From contig NZ_CP165734.1 of the NCBI RefSeq assembly GCF_041200145.1, positions 1,612,001 to 1,676,000 of the forward strand: a stretch of 64,000 nt of DNA, written 5' to 3'. This document shows positions 25,552 to 34,766 of the stretch, piece after piece. A model generated the notes under the pieces. It was given only the letters and a program-made list of their open reading frames with translations, was not told the origin of the DNA and ran no database searches. The stretch comes from Bradyrhizobium sp. LLZ17. Lineage in GTDB: Bacteria; Pseudomonadota; Alphaproteobacteria; Rhizobiales; Xanthobacteraceae. Both the position numbers and the translations under genes were made by a program. The first letter of the stretch is position 1. The number at the start of each line of letters is the position of its first letter.

Positions 25552-25992
25552 ATGACCGATCCTTTCGACCTAAATCGGTTCGTTCTGGCCCAAAACCCGG
25601 TCTATCGCCTCGTCCAGGGCGAGCTGTCGCGGGGCCGGAAGCAAAGCCATTGGATGTGGTTCATCTTCCCGCAGCTCGCCGGTCTCGGCTTCAGCGCCAT
25701 GTCCCGGCGCTACGCCATCGCCTCGCGGGCGGAGGCCAGCGCCTACCTCGCCCACCCCGTCCTCGGTCGCCGCCTCCTCGAATGTACGGGCCTGGTCCTC
25801 GCGGTCGAAGGCCGGACCATCGATGCGATCCTGGGTGCACCGGACGACGCAAAATTCCGCTCGTCGATGACGCTGTTCGGCGCCGTTTCAGACAATCCCA
25901 TTTTCGGCGAGGCGATCGCCCGATATTTCGCGGGCGAGCGCGACGGCGCGACCCTGGAGATCCTCGCCGCCCTCGATCGACAGGAGACGTGA
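25552..25992 (+). CDS. DUF1810-family protein
   Basis: A 146-residue cytosolic protein. The DUF1810 signature is plain: [40 protein letters not shown], then [14 protein letters not shown] and [18 protein letters not shown]. The family, sometimes mislabelled calpastatin, is of unknown biochemical function. It stands alone between the divergent transpeptidase-like gene and the chemoreceptor gene. Confidence 0.88.
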   Translation: MTDPFDLNRFVLAQNPVYRLVQGELSRGRKQSHWMWFIFPQLAGLGFSAMSRRYAIASRAEASAYLAHPVLGRRLLECTGLVLAVEGRTIDAILGAPDDAKFRSSMTLFGAVSDNPIFGEAIARYFAGERDGATLEILAALDRQET

Positions 25993-26016
25993 GCGCCACT
26001 GCCGCTGCATTCAACG

Positions 26017-26032
26017 TAAACCCGGGATTAAC
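26017..26032 (+). promoter_or_regulatory. CtrA-like box upstream of chemoreceptor
   Basis: TAAA-CCCGGGA-TTAAC matches TTAA-N7-TTAAC with one mismatch and lies 62 bases before the chemoreceptor ATG at 26094. CtrA commonly controls motility and chemotaxis genes in this class. Confidence 0.35.
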
Positions 26033-26093
26033 ACCGGCTGCCTATCGTCCGGGCAGAACTAATTTTCTGCCAGTGCCAGTTGCCGGACCAATC

Positions 26094-28175
26094 ATGAAAA
26101 TCGGTACGCTTCTCACCACCGCTATCGTCTCGCTCTCGACCGTCGGCGGCGGCCTCGCGGTCTACGTCGCGGTGACGAAATACCAGACGATGGGCAGGAT
26201 TGGGGAAGCACAGGGCCGGTTGGCGATCGTCCGGGCCGTGAGCGACATCCCGCGCTATCTCAACCCCGAGCGCGGCTTCGCCACCAACATCCTGTACGGA
26301 CCTGCGACCGTCGATCCCGCACAGCTCGCCGAGCATGACAAGCTGCGCAAGCAGACCGACGGCGCACGCGACAAGATGAATGCGCTGCGCAAGGACATGC
26401 CCGGCCCGTTCGATGACGGCAACACCATCGGCAGCAACATCGACAGCATCGACTCGAAGTTCACAGCGATACGCGCGGCCGTCGACAAGGCGATCGCGGG
26501 ACCGGCGGATGCGCGCAAGGAGGCGGCCAGGAAGATCGTCGCCGACAACGCCGTGCTCAACAGCGCTGTAACCGGGCTGCTCAACGAGCAGGTCCGCCGC
26601 ATGGCGATCCTGAATGGCGACGCCTACCGGCAGGCCAGCTACGCCAATATCGCCATGACACTGCGCGACATCGGCGGCCTCAACGCCAGCCTGCACAAGA
26701 ACCTGGTCGGCTCGAAGAAGGTGGCGAGTGAGAGCGAGAAGGCCGACATCGCCCGCTCGCAAGGCCGCAACGACCAGATCGTGATGTCGCTCCAGGAGCT
26801 GCGCGGCAATCCGGCGACACCCGCCAATGTCGCCGCCGCGCTCGAGACGCTGGAGTCCGCCTATGTCGAGGGGTTCGGCCGTGAACTGAAGCTCGTCAAG
26901 GACGGCGCGGCCAGCGGCAAATACGAGCACGACCTCGATATTTATTACCCGGCGTCGCAGCGCGGCCTCGGCGCCATCATCGGCGTGCGCGACGCCTTCT
27001 ACGACAATGCGGAGCAAATCCTGGCCGGCGCCTCGTCGGCCGCGCGCACGAGCTTCACGGTCGCACTCGCAGGCCTCATCGCCGTGCTGATCGCGAGCGT
27101 GGGTCTTGTGGTGACCGTGCGCCGCCGCGTCTGTGCGCCGATTGTCGGCCTGACGTCGCGGATGTCGCGGCTCGCCGAGGGCGAGGTTACCGAAGCTATC
27201 CCTGGCGCCGAGCGCTCCGACGAGATCGGGGCGATGGCCGCGGCCGTGCAGGTGTTCAAGGACAATATGATCCGGGCTGACCGGCTCGCAGCCGAGAAGC
27301 AGGCCGAGAACGATGGCAAGATGCGGCGTGCGCAGGCGCTCGACGAGCTCACCCGCGCGTTCGAGGCCAAGGTCACCGAGCTCGTCGGCGGCCTGTCACA
27401 GGCGTCCTCGACGATGGAGAGCACGGCGCAGTCGATGACCTCGACGGCGGCCCAGACCAATAACCAGGCTGCGGTGGTGGCGGCCGCTTCCGAGCAGACC
27501 TCGACCAACGTCCAGACGGTCGCGAGCGCGACCGAAGAGCTGACCTCCTCGATCGCCGAGATCGGCCGCCAGGTCGCACAAAGCACCGAGATCGCAGCCC
27601 GCGCGGTCGAGAATGCCCGCCGCACCGGGGACACTGCGCGTGCACTCGCGGAAGGCGCGCAGAAGATCGGCGACGTCGTGACGCTGATCCAGAGCATCGC
27701 CGAGCAGACCAATCTCCTGGCCTTGAACGCGACCATCGAGGCCGCGCGCGCCGGCGACGCCGGCCGCGGCTTTGCAGTCGTCGCCGCCGAAGTGAAGTCG
27801 CTGGCTGGCCAGACCGCCAAGGCCACCACCGAAATCTCCGAGCAGATTTCCGCGATCCAGAGCGCCAGCGACGAGACCGTGACCGCCATCCGCAACGTCG
27901 CCAACGTCATCGCCGAGATCGACCAGATCGGCACCGCGATTGCGGCTGCCATCGAGCAACAGGGCTCGGCGACGAAGGAGATTTCCCGCAGCGTGCAGGA
28001 AGCTGCGCGCGGCACCCAGGAGGTCAACACCAACATATCAGGCGTGCAGCGCGCTGCCGACGACACCGGCGGCGCCGCCTCGGACGTGCTGGGCGCCGCC
28101 GAACAGCTTTCGGTGCAGTCGCGCGACCTCGCTGGACAGTTCGACCGCTTCCTCAGCGAAGTCAGGGCGGCGTAG
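26094..28175 (+). CDS. Methyl-accepting chemotaxis protein
   Basis: A 693-residue receptor. Membrane segment 1 is at residues 5-28, followed by a ~290-residue helical periplasmic domain ([18 protein letters not shown] start, possibly NIT-like), membrane segment 2 near 320-340, HAMP (about 340-395, [20 protein letters not shown]) and the signalling domain with the conserved hairpin tip [24 protein letters not shown] sequence. No C-terminal CheR-binding pentapeptide. The ligand is unknown. The frame is open far upstream, but codon use and the signal anchor place the start at 26094. Confidence 0.93.
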   Translation: MKIGTLLTTAIVSLSTVGGGLAVYVAVTKYQTMGRIGEAQGRLAIVRAVSDIPRYLNPERGFATNILYGPATVDPAQLAEHDKLRKQTDGARDKMNALRKDMPGPFDDGNTIGSNIDSIDSKFTAIRAAVDKAIAGPADARKEAARKIVADNAVLNSAVTGLLNEQVRRMAILNGDAYRQASYANIAMTLRDIGGLNASLHKNLVGSKKVASESEKADIARSQGRNDQIVMSLQELRGNPATPANVAAALETLESAYVEGFGRELKLVKDGAASGKYEHDLDIYYPASQRGLGAIIGVRDAFYDNAEQILAGASSAARTSFTVALAGLIAVLIASVGLVVTVRRRVCAPIVGLTSRMSRLAEGEVTEAIPGAERSDEIGAMAAAVQVFKDNMIRADRLAAEKQAENDGKMRRAQALDELTRAFEAKVTELVGGLSQASSTMESTAQSMTSTAAQTNNQAAVVAAASEQTSTNVQTVASATEELTSSIAEIGRQVAQSTEIAARAVENARRTGDTARALAEGAQKIGDVVTLIQSIAEQTNLLALNATIEAARAGDAGRGFAVVAAEVKSLAGQTAKATTEISEQISAIQSASDETVTAIRNVANVIAEIDQIGTAIAAAIEQQGSATKEISRSVQEAARGTQEVNTNISGVQRAADDTGGAASDVLGAAEQLSVQSRDLAGQFDRFLSEVRAA

Positions 28176-28181
28176 CGCGGC

Positions 28182-28772
28182 TCAGTAAGGCGGCGACTTG
28201 CGCGTCCGCTGCGACTTGGCCGCCTCGATCCACCAGAGCAGGTCATCGGCAAAGCGCGGGAACGACCGTTCCAGCGCCTTGCCGCCCTCGCCGATCGGCT
28301 CACCCGCCTCCGACAATGTCTGCGCGATCGGGCCGACGCCGATCGTGCTCGACACCACCACCATGCCCATCTCCGACAGCGTGCCGTGCCAAGCGGTCGA
28401 GGCGCGCGCGCCGGACAGGCGGCCGGCGGAATAGCTCACGATCGCGGCCGGGCGCCAGAACCATTCCTCCAGGAAATGGTCGGTGAGATTCTTCAATCCA
28501 GGCTGAATGCCCCAATTGTATTCGCCGGTGACGAACACAAATCCGTCAGCGCTGCGGATCTGCCCGGCCAGCTTCTCGAGCGCCTCGGGTGCCGTGCCCT
28601 TCGGATGTTCCTTGTACATGCGGTCCAGCATCGGCAGGCCGATCGCCTTGGCGTCGATGAACTCGACCTCCTCGCCGCGGGCGCGCAGGCGATCGATGAC
28701 GAAATTGGCCAGCCGAATGCCCACGCGGTCGGAACGGTAGGAACCGTAGAGGACAAGGATGCGGTTGCTCAT
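28182..28772 (-). CDS. NADPH-dependent FMN reductase
   Basis: A 196-residue flavodoxin-like reductase. The flavin phosphate loop is LVLYGSYRSDRVGIRLANFV at residues 7-26; TGEYNWGIQPGLKNLTDHF is the second flavin-contact motif (residues 82-100, the family P-E-Y-N-x-G-x-P-G-x-L-K-N variant). Members reduce FMN, quinones, azo dyes or chromate in the cytosol. It converges with the chemoreceptor gene (6-base gap). Confidence 0.9.
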   Translation of the reverse strand: MSNRILVLYGSYRSDRVGIRLANFVIDRLRARGEEVEFIDAKAIGLPMLDRMYKEHPKGTAPEALEKLAGQIRSADGFVFVTGEYNWGIQPGLKNLTDHFLEEWFWRPAAIVSYSAGRLSGARASTAWHGTLSEMGMVVVSSTIGVGPIAQTLSEAGEPIGEGGKALERSFPRFADDLLWWIEAAKSQRTRKSPPY

Positions 28773-28817
28773 GGCTGCGAGGCTAGCACGGAGACCGCTC
28801 CGAATCCATTTGCGACA

Positions 28818-29828
28818 CTATCGCCTGCGTCCACGCTCCAGCGTAGCGGAGGGCGTCTCGCCGAACTGGTCGCGATAGCTTCGAGAGAAATCGCTCAGAT
28901 GCCAGAAGCCGAAGGCCAGCGCGACCGCCTTCACGCTCTCGGCGCCGGCCAGGAGCCGCTGGCGGACCAGCCACAACCGCCGCAGGCGCAAGTAACGGTG
29001 CAGGCTCATGCCGCGATAGCGGCGGACGACATCATGCAAGCTGCGGACGGAAAGGCCGAGCTTGCGCGCCAACTCCTCGCTGTAGATGGGCTGGGCGAGG
29101 TCATCGGCCAACAGCGCCCGGATGTCCCGAAAGATCTTGAACTGCCGCTCGTCGTTCGGCCGCAGCGTCCAGCGCGCGGGAGCGAGGTTGGCGAACGCCG
29201 CGTCGACCGCGCCGAACAGAGACTCCGTCATCGCTGCCGCTTTCAGCGGCACTTCGGCGGGATCGATCGGCTCGGATCCGGCGGCCACCACCTCCCAGAC
29301 GACCTTCCGCAGCGCGTACAGCGCCAACGGACTGGTCTCCAATATCTTGAAGCTCAAGCGCGTCTCGGGCCAGCCGCGATTTTTCACCTCGGGCCGGAAC
29401 ACGATGGAGGCGACCTGCCGCTGCACCTCCTCAATGGTGTTATAGGCCGCCCCGCTGCTGCCGATGACGATGACCGCACGGTCGCGCTGCGCACCGTTGA
29501 AGCGGATCGGGACTTCAAGGTCATCCATCGCAAAACCGACCGCCGTGCAATCCGCGACGAGCTGCGCGTCCACCACGCGCGGAAACGCCCGCGTCACGTT
29601 CACGTCGCAAGCGGGCAAGCGCAGAATGATCTGCTCTGCAGAAATCCTTCGCACAAACGGCGTGAACTCAATGTTCAGGCCACGGATCGAACTGCGAAAC
29701 TCATCGACGTCTGAAAAGCGAAATATCTTTGGCGCCAACGCAGGCGCATCATCAATGCTGGTCATGACAAATGAAAAGCAGCGTCGTGAGACGACGCGAT
29801 CTGATTTCCCCCTTTCCGGTTGTCCCAT
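28818..29828 (-). CDS. AraC-family transcriptional regulator
   Basis: A 336-residue protein. The first ~220 residues form a ligand or dimerisation domain of the AraC-binding type. The C-terminal ~100 residues are the paired helix-turn-helix: SEELARKLGLSVRSLHDVVR (first) and VKAVALAFGFWHLSDFSRSY followed by DQFGETPSATL (second). No ribosome site is good: the ATG at 29828 and the ATG at 29765 (MTSIDDAPAL) are both possible. Its target may be the downstream FMN reductase gene, 45 bases away in the same direction. Confidence 0.85.
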   Translation of the reverse strand: MGQPERGKSDRVVSRRCFSFVMTSIDDAPALAPKIFRFSDVDEFRSSIRGLNIEFTPFVRRISAEQIILRLPACDVNVTRAFPRVVDAQLVADCTAVGFAMDDLEVPIRFNGAQRDRAVIVIGSSGAAYNTIEEVQRQVASIVFRPEVKNRGWPETRLSFKILETSPLALYALRKVVWEVVAAGSEPIDPAEVPLKAAAMTESLFGAVDAAFANLAPARWTLRPNDERQFKIFRDIRALLADDLAQPIYSEELARKLGLSVRSLHDVVRRYRGMSLHRYLRLRRLWLVRQRLLAGAESVKAVALAFGFWHLSDFSRSYRDQFGETPSATLERGRRR

Positions 29829-30046
29829 GAGACCGGAAGAATCATCCTAACGTCTCTCGATCAGATGGCGAGAGTCGATCAAAGAACAACCCTCGGGGTA
29901 GCCTCTGCCAAATTTCGATACCGTTTCAGTGAAGTAGGCGGTGCGCAAATACCTGAAGGACCAAAATGTCAAGTTCAAATTAACAACTTTGAGGCGCAAT
30001 GGAGCACGTTGAATAGTTGAAGTTATTTCGAATTCAGGCTCCGGCC

Positions 30047-31159
30047 ATGCTGGCACATTCGCCTGCCGATATTCTTGTCGAGTTAGAGGAGGTGGTCGCA
30101 GCCGGGCCGCCCGAGCGCTGTGTCCGCATCCTGTCGGGCATCGTTCGTCTGCTCGCCGCGACCAGCGACCGCCAGCAGGAACTGCTCGTCAACGTCGTCG
30201 ACGGCATCCTCCTTCGCCTCACGCGAGGTGTGGGTGCCAGCGCGTTGATTCACCTGAGCAATGCGCTTGCCGAACTCAGTCCGGCGCCGCGGGCTACCTT
30301 GCGACAGCTGGCTTCCCACGAAGATCCGGATGTGGCGTATCCGATTTTGCTCAAATCGCAAGCACTCTCAATGGACGACCTCGAGGCGGTTGCTGCGTCC
30401 TGCAGCGAACGCCATCAGCTTGCGATCGCGGGCCGAGACCGGATCGAAGCGGCTGTGGTTGAGGCGTTGGTGAAACGCGGCGGCCGGGCCGTCTGCCTTG
30501 CGCTGATCGCGAACCCCGGCGCCAGGTTCTCGAATACCGCTTATGCGCTGCTCGTCGTCAGCTGCGCCGCGGATGACGCGATCACGAAGGCAGTGGCGCT
30601 CCGGCCAGGCACGCCCGACGTTGTCGTGCGCAAGCTGCTCTCCGCTTCCCCGGCCAAGGCTCCAGCCAGATCCGATGCCTTCGCAGCGCCGCCTGCGCCG
30701 AGCCCGGAGCCCGCTCCCGCTCCACTGAAGCGGCCTTGCTCGGCCGACTATGCGAGCGCAAGGCCGGAGATCGTCGCGCTCAATCGCCTCGGCAAGCTCA
30801 ACGACTCCTCGGTGAACCGCTTCGCGATCCGCGGCGAGACCGCCAATCTGTTCACCGCCTTGTCGGTGCTCTCGGGGGCGCCGATCGAGATCGTCGAGCA
30901 TGTCATGACCGATGACGATTGCGAAGGCCTGGTGATGGCGTGCCGGGCTTCGCGCCTGAACTGGCAGACCACGCTGGCGATCCTGAGCAACCGCAGCGGT
31001 GCACGTCTTTCCTTCACACAGCGCGAACGCGCGCAGCACATCTTCGAGAGTGTTCTTCTGTCGACCAGCCAGTGGACGGTGCGCTGGGGAGAAATAGCTG
31101 CAGGCGCCAGCACAAGCGATCAGGCACAGCGCCGCAGGAAAACGGGGTCCAACCGATGA
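30047..31159 (+). CDS. DUF2336 protein
   Basis: A 370-residue alpha-helical protein with the DUF2336 pattern (SPADILVELEEVVAAGPPER at the N-terminus, repeated LIANPGARFSNTAYALL and LSVLSGAPIEIVEHVMTDDD units). A Pro/Ala linker lies near residues 205-235. The family is confined mainly to alphaproteobacteria and has no known activity. The stop overlaps the PilZ gene start (ATGA), so the two are translationally coupled. ATG at 30047 is preferred over the TTG at 30017. Confidence 0.82.
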   Translation: MLAHSPADILVELEEVVAAGPPERCVRILSGIVRLLAATSDRQQELLVNVVDGILLRLTRGVGASALIHLSNALAELSPAPRATLRQLASHEDPDVAYPILLKSQALSMDDLEAVAASCSERHQLAIAGRDRIEAAVVEALVKRGGRAVCLALIANPGARFSNTAYALLVVSCAADDAITKAVALRPGTPDVVVRKLLSASPAKAPARSDAFAAPPAPSPEPAPAPLKRPCSADYASARPEIVALNRLGKLNDSSVNRFAIRGETANLFTALSVLSGAPIEIVEHVMTDDDCEGLVMACRASRLNWQTTLAILSNRSGARLSFTQRERAQHIFESVLLSTSQWTVRWGEIAAGASTSDQAQRRRKTGSNR

Positions 31160-31488
31160 AGCTCGACGGTCGAAAGGCGTTTCGCGTACGGATGGATCAC
31201 AAGCAGTCGGTCAATTTGATGGGGTCCGACGGCACGTGGCGGCGCAAGTGCGTCCTGCTCGACGTTTCGCAGAGCGGCGCCAAGATCGAGGTCGAAGGCA
31301 CGCTCGACGTGCTGCAAGCCAAGGAATTCTTCTTGCTGCTGTCGTCGACAGGGCTGGCGTACCGCCGCTGCGAACTGGTCTGGATCGATGGAACCACCGC
31401 CGGCGTCCACTTCATCACCGCGGACGGCAAGAGGCGACCGGTGAGCGCACCGGCGGCCGCCGCGCAGACCTCCGTTCAAAGCAAATAG
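31156..31488 (+). CDS. PilZ-domain protein (c-di-GMP receptor)
   Basis: A 110-residue single-domain PilZ protein. Both c-di-GMP motifs are intact: RKAFR (RxxxR) at residues 6-10 and DVSQSG (D/NxSxxG) near residue 36. Such proteins bind c-di-GMP and pass the signal to partner proteins. It overlaps the DUF2336 gene by four bases and is followed 42 bases later by an HD-GYP gene, which would degrade the same second messenger. Confidence 0.92.
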   Translation: MKLDGRKAFRVRMDHKQSVNLMGSDGTWRRKCVLLDVSQSGAKIEVEGTLDVLQAKEFFLLLSSTGLAYRRCELVWIDGTTAGVHFITADGKRRPVSAPAAAAQTSVQSK

Positions 31489-31530
31489 GCTCTCCGAATT
31501 CAGCAAGCCCTCCAACCGGTATAGGTACCC

Positions 31531-32652
31531 GTGCAGAACGCGCGAACCAGAGCCAGCCCCGTCAATGCCGATAGCGGTCCCCGAACCACGGTATCGGCAC
31601 GACCATTCGTGCATGTGCTCGCCGATTCCTCCGACAAATTGGCGGGGATCTGCTCGGCCCTCGAACGGAAATTTACCGTTGCGGGCGAACGGCTCGATGC
31701 GGAGGCGAAGCTGTCGCAAGTGCCCTACGCCATCGTGATACGTGCGGAGTTGCGTGATTTCGACAACATCGCGGCGATCAAGAAGAGAAGCGGCAAGCTG
31801 GCGAAGGTCACGAAGCGCATCTTCCTCGTCGAGCACTCCTCTCATATCAGTATCTCGCAGGCCTATGCGCTCGGTGCAACGCTCGTCCTTGCCGGCCCGA
31901 TCGACAAGGCCAAGCTGCTCGCGGCGCTGGCTGATCCTGCCGAGGCGACATCCGGTTCGGCAACCGGCGCGACGCAGCCGGACGATGCCGTCGAGACAGC
32001 CGCAACCGCCGTCGCGTCGATGTTCACCGCGGTGACACTCGGCGAGCCCCTCGACGTCGATGGCACCAAGGATGCCGGTCGCAAGATCGCAGAGCGCATC
32101 ACCGAGCACGGCCTCTCCGAATGGCTCACGACCGTCCGGCGCCACCACGAGGGAACCTACCAGCACTGTCTGCTCGTGACCGGCGTGGCGATCGACTTCG
32201 GACTAAGCCTCGGCGTCGGCAGGACGGATCTCGAGCGCCTCTACTCGGCCGCGATGTTCCACGACATCGGCAAGGCGCAGATCCCGCTTGCGATCCTGGA
32301 CAAGCCCGGCCGCCTCAGTGCCGACGAGCGCGCCATGATCGAGACGCATCCGGCCGCCGGCTATGACTTTCTGAAGGACCACGACAAGATCACGCCCGAG
32401 ATTCTCGACGCAGTCAGGCATCACCACGAATATCTCGACGGCAGCGGGTACCCGGACGCGCTGTCCGGGGAGAGCATTAAAGACGTCGTGCGCATTCTCA
32501 CGATCTCGGACATCTTCGCCGCGCTGATCGAGCACCGCCCCTACAAGCCGACGATGCCACGTACGGAGGCCTACAATATTCTCTGCGGGATGACCGGGAA
32601 GCTGGAGAAGGCGCTCGTCACGTCCTTCAAAGACATCGCACTCACCCGCTAA
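31531..32652 (+). CDS. HD-GYP domain phosphodiesterase with degenerate receiver
   Basis: A 373-residue protein. Residues 20-140 resemble a receiver domain without clear phospho-acceptor residues. The HD-GYP domain follows, with LYSAAMFHDIGKAQIPLAIL (HD and GK..P motifs) and AVRHHHEYLDGSGYPDAL (the HHExxDGxGYP motif), all metal ligands present, so hydrolysis of c-di-GMP to pGpG/GMP is expected. Start is GTG at 31531. Last gene of the DUF2336-PilZ-HD-GYP cluster. Confidence 0.9.
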   Translation: MQNARTRASPVNADSGPRTTVSARPFVHVLADSSDKLAGICSALERKFTVAGERLDAEAKLSQVPYAIVIRAELRDFDNIAAIKKRSGKLAKVTKRIFLVEHSSHISISQAYALGATLVLAGPIDKAKLLAALADPAEATSGSATGATQPDDAVETAATAVASMFTAVTLGEPLDVDGTKDAGRKIAERITEHGLSEWLTTVRRHHEGTYQHCLLVTGVAIDFGLSLGVGRTDLERLYSAAMFHDIGKAQIPLAILDKPGRLSADERAMIETHPAAGYDFLKDHDKITPEILDAVRHHHEYLDGSGYPDALSGESIKDVVRILTISDIFAALIEHRPYKPTMPRTEAYNILCGMTGKLEKALVTSFKDIALTR

Positions 32653-32685
32653 GCACCTGGCGCGGCATACCCGCGAGTCCTGGAC

Positions 32686-32889
32686 TCAATGCGTGGCGCG
32701 GAATTTGATGCGGCGCGGGATGGAGCGGGAGGCGAGCCCCTCCGCGAGCAGCTTCATGTCCTCGCGTCTGCCGCTGCGGATCAACCTGCTGAACTCTTCA
32801 GGTGAGAACGGAAGACTTGGATCATCATCGATCGGACGCCGCATTCGCGGGCCGAACAACCGTCGAACCAGGCTAGCCAGCCGCCGCAT
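32686..32889 (-). CDS. Small basic hypothetical protein
   Basis: A 67-residue, Arg-rich protein (MRRLASLVRRLFGPRMRRPI at the start; the middle SLPFSPEEFSRLIRSGRRED looks helical). No membrane segment. It converges with the HD-GYP gene. A 20-base perfect palindrome lies about 90 bases upstream of its start. Family unknown. Confidence 0.55.
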   Translation of the reverse strand: MRRLASLVRRLFGPRMRRPIDDDPSLPFSPEEFSRLIRSGRREDMKLLAEGLASRSIPRRIKFRATH

Positions 32890-32976
32890 GTCAATTCCCT
32901 CGCGCCAGCAACAAACCTTTCTGTCCGCATATTGTTCCTCCCGCGCGATGAAGATTGCAAGAGCCTGCAGGGAGCT

Positions 32977-32996
32977 CGCACCAAAAATTTGGTGCG
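32977..32996. promoter_or_regulatory. Perfect palindrome, possible operator
   Basis: CGCACCAAA-AA-TTTGGTGCG is a perfect inverted repeat with 9-base arms. It lies between the nitroreductase stop (33020) and the start of the small gene at 32889. No T tract follows on either strand, so an operator is more likely than a terminator. Confidence 0.45.
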
Positions 32997-33019
32997 GGAA
33001 TCATCTCCTCCCCGCAGCG

Positions 33020-33697
33020 TCAGTCAGCAAAGCCGACGTACCGGACGAACTCCTCGTTGCCCTCCCGATCCGAGCGAACCGCGTTCGCCGCGAAGCTATC
33101 GTCGGGATAGCCCAGCGCGACGCAGGTCATGATGACCTCGTCCTCGGGGATTCTGGCAACCTCGCGCACGATGTCGGATCGCATGATGCCCTGCCCGTTG
33201 ATCACGGAGCCGAGGCCACGGTCCCACGCCGCGAGCACGATGCCGTAGCAGAGCGCGCCGAGATCGAAATGACAGACCGCGCCGGGGTCGAGCACGCGGT
33301 CATAGCTGAGCACCAGCGACACCGGCGCGTCGAACTGGCGGAAGCCGCGCAGCACCCAATCCTGCCGCATCGGCTTGTCGTCGCGCGCGATCCCCATCGC
33401 ACCGAACAGTTTCTTGGCGACGTCGACCTGGCGCGTGCGGTGAACGCCCTGATACTCGCCGTGGCTGATGATGTCGCGCTTGACCTTGGCACCCGCGACC
33501 ATCTCCTGCATATTGCGGTGGCGCACCTGTTCCAGCGGTTGGCCGGTGAGCACATGGACGTGCCAGGGCTGCGTGTTCATCGACGACGGCGCGCGCTTGG
33601 CACTTTCGATGATCGCCTCGATCACCGCGCGCGGCACCGGCTCGTTCTTGAAACCGCGCACGCTGCGGCGCGACTGGACCAGCGTTTCGAATTCCAC
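33020..33697 (-). CDS. Nitroreductase-family oxidoreductase
   Basis: A 225-residue FMN enzyme. The family start ETLVQSRRSVRGFKNEPVPR is present, with SSMNTQPWHVHVLTG (FMN contacts) and the C-terminal ALGYPDDSFAANAVRSDRE. These enzymes use NAD(P)H to reduce nitro groups or quinones; the substrate cannot be told. I prefer GTG at 33697, with GGGAG eight bases upstream, over ATG at 33718, whose own codons contain that ribosome site. It is divergent from the hydrolase gene at 33804. Confidence 0.9.
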   Translation of the reverse strand: MEFETLVQSRRSVRGFKNEPVPRAVIEAIIESAKRAPSSMNTQPWHVHVLTGQPLEQVRHRNMQEMVAGAKVKRDIISHGEYQGVHRTRQVDVAKKLFGAMGIARDDKPMRQDWVLRGFRQFDAPVSLVLSYDRVLDPGAVCHFDLGALCYGIVLAAWDRGLGSVINGQGIMRSDIVREVARIPEDEVIMTCVALGYPDDSFAANAVRSDREGNEEFVRYVGFAD

Positions 33698-33803
33698 CTT
33701 TTGATCTCCCTGGCGCATAGCCGTCCGGCGGTTGCCGATGCGGCGCGCGAAATCTATGCTAACCCGCAAGCAAGACCAAGAGGACCGCACAAGGGGACCG
33801 CAA

Positions 33804-34766
33804 ATGGCCGCGCCGCTCGATCCCGTCATCGCCCAGATCATTCCGCTGCTACCGCTGCGCGATCCGACGACGATGACGCCACAGAGCGCCCGCGATTCCT
33901 TGCGCGCACTGGCTGCGGCGCGCGCGGCCGTGGCGCCGCCTCCGGTCGATGTCGTGCAGGACATCAAGGTGAAGGGCGGCGCCGGCGCGCGCGATGCGCG
34001 CGTTTATCGGATCGGCACCGGTCCCGCGCCGACGGTGGTGTTCTTCCACGGCGGCGGCTGGGTGGCGGGCGATCTCGATACCCACGACCGGCAGGCGCGA
34101 TGGCTTGCCATCGAGACCGGCGCGGTCGTCATCTCCGTCGACTACCGCCGGCCGCCTGAGACCCGCTTTCCCGGCGCATTCGAGGACGCCTTCGCGGCTG
34201 CCAGCGACGTCTTCAACCGCGTCGCGGAATTTGGCGACGACGTCAAGCGCCTCGGCGTTGCCGGCGACAGCGCCGGCGGCAATCTCGCGGCAGCAACCGC
34301 GATCGCCTGCCGCGATGCCGGCCTGAGGCTCGCCGCACAATTATTGGTCTATCCCGTGATCGACGTCGTGGGCCGCTACGTCGATCCGCAGGAGAACCTG
34401 CGCTATCCGTCACGCGCGGAGAATGCGGAAGGGTATTTCCTGTCGCGCGCCGTGATGGCGTGGTTTGCGGGTCATTATCTCGCCGAACTCGGCCACGCCG
34501 CGGACTGGCGGGTCTCGCCATTGCGTGCCGCCTCGCTCTCCGGAGTGGCGCCCGCGGTCGTGACCACCGCCTGGTTCGATCCGCTGCGCGACGAAGGCGC
34601 AGCCTATGCGCGGGCGCTGCAGGCGGCCGGCGTGTCGGTGAAGCATCATGAAGGCGCCGGCCTGATCCACGGCTATTTCGGCCTCGGCGACGCGTCCGAA
34701 GTTGCCCGGGTCGAGGCGCAACGCGCACGCGCCGATTTCAAGGCGTTGCTCGCGCGCGGGATATGA
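33804..34766 (+). CDS. Alpha/beta hydrolase, hormone-sensitive lipase (acetyl esterase) type
   Basis: A 320-residue esterase. HGGGW (oxyanion hole) is at about residue 79 and GDSAGGNLAAATA holds the nucleophile Ser near residue 155; WFDPLRDEG and HHEGAGLIHGYF supply Asp and His. This is the HSL family (acetyl-hydrolase Aes/NlhH-like) acting on short-chain esters. AAGGGG precedes the ATG. Its stop overlaps the next gene's first ATG. Confidence 0.92.
   Translation: MAAPLDPVIAQIIPLLPLRDPTTMTPQSARDSLRALAAARAAVAPPPVDVVQDIKVKGGAGARDARVYRIGTGPAPTVVFFHGGGWVAGDLDTHDRQARWLAIETGAVVISVDYRRPPETRFPGAFEDAFAAASDVFNRVAEFGDDVKRLGVAGDSAGGNLAAATAIACRDAGLRLAAQLLVYPVIDVVGRYVDPQENLRYPSRAENAEGYFLSRAVMAWFAGHYLAELGHAADWRVSPLRAASLSGVAPAVVTTAWFDPLRDEGAAYARALQAAGVSVKHHEGAGLIHGYFGLGDASEVARVEAQRARADFKALLARGI

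Noticed and set aside
25185..28175. A 996-residue fusion with the chemoreceptor
   Set aside because: The first 300 codons overlap two well supported genes (25429 start and 25552-25992) in other frames; the chemoreceptor starts with its own membrane segment at 26094.
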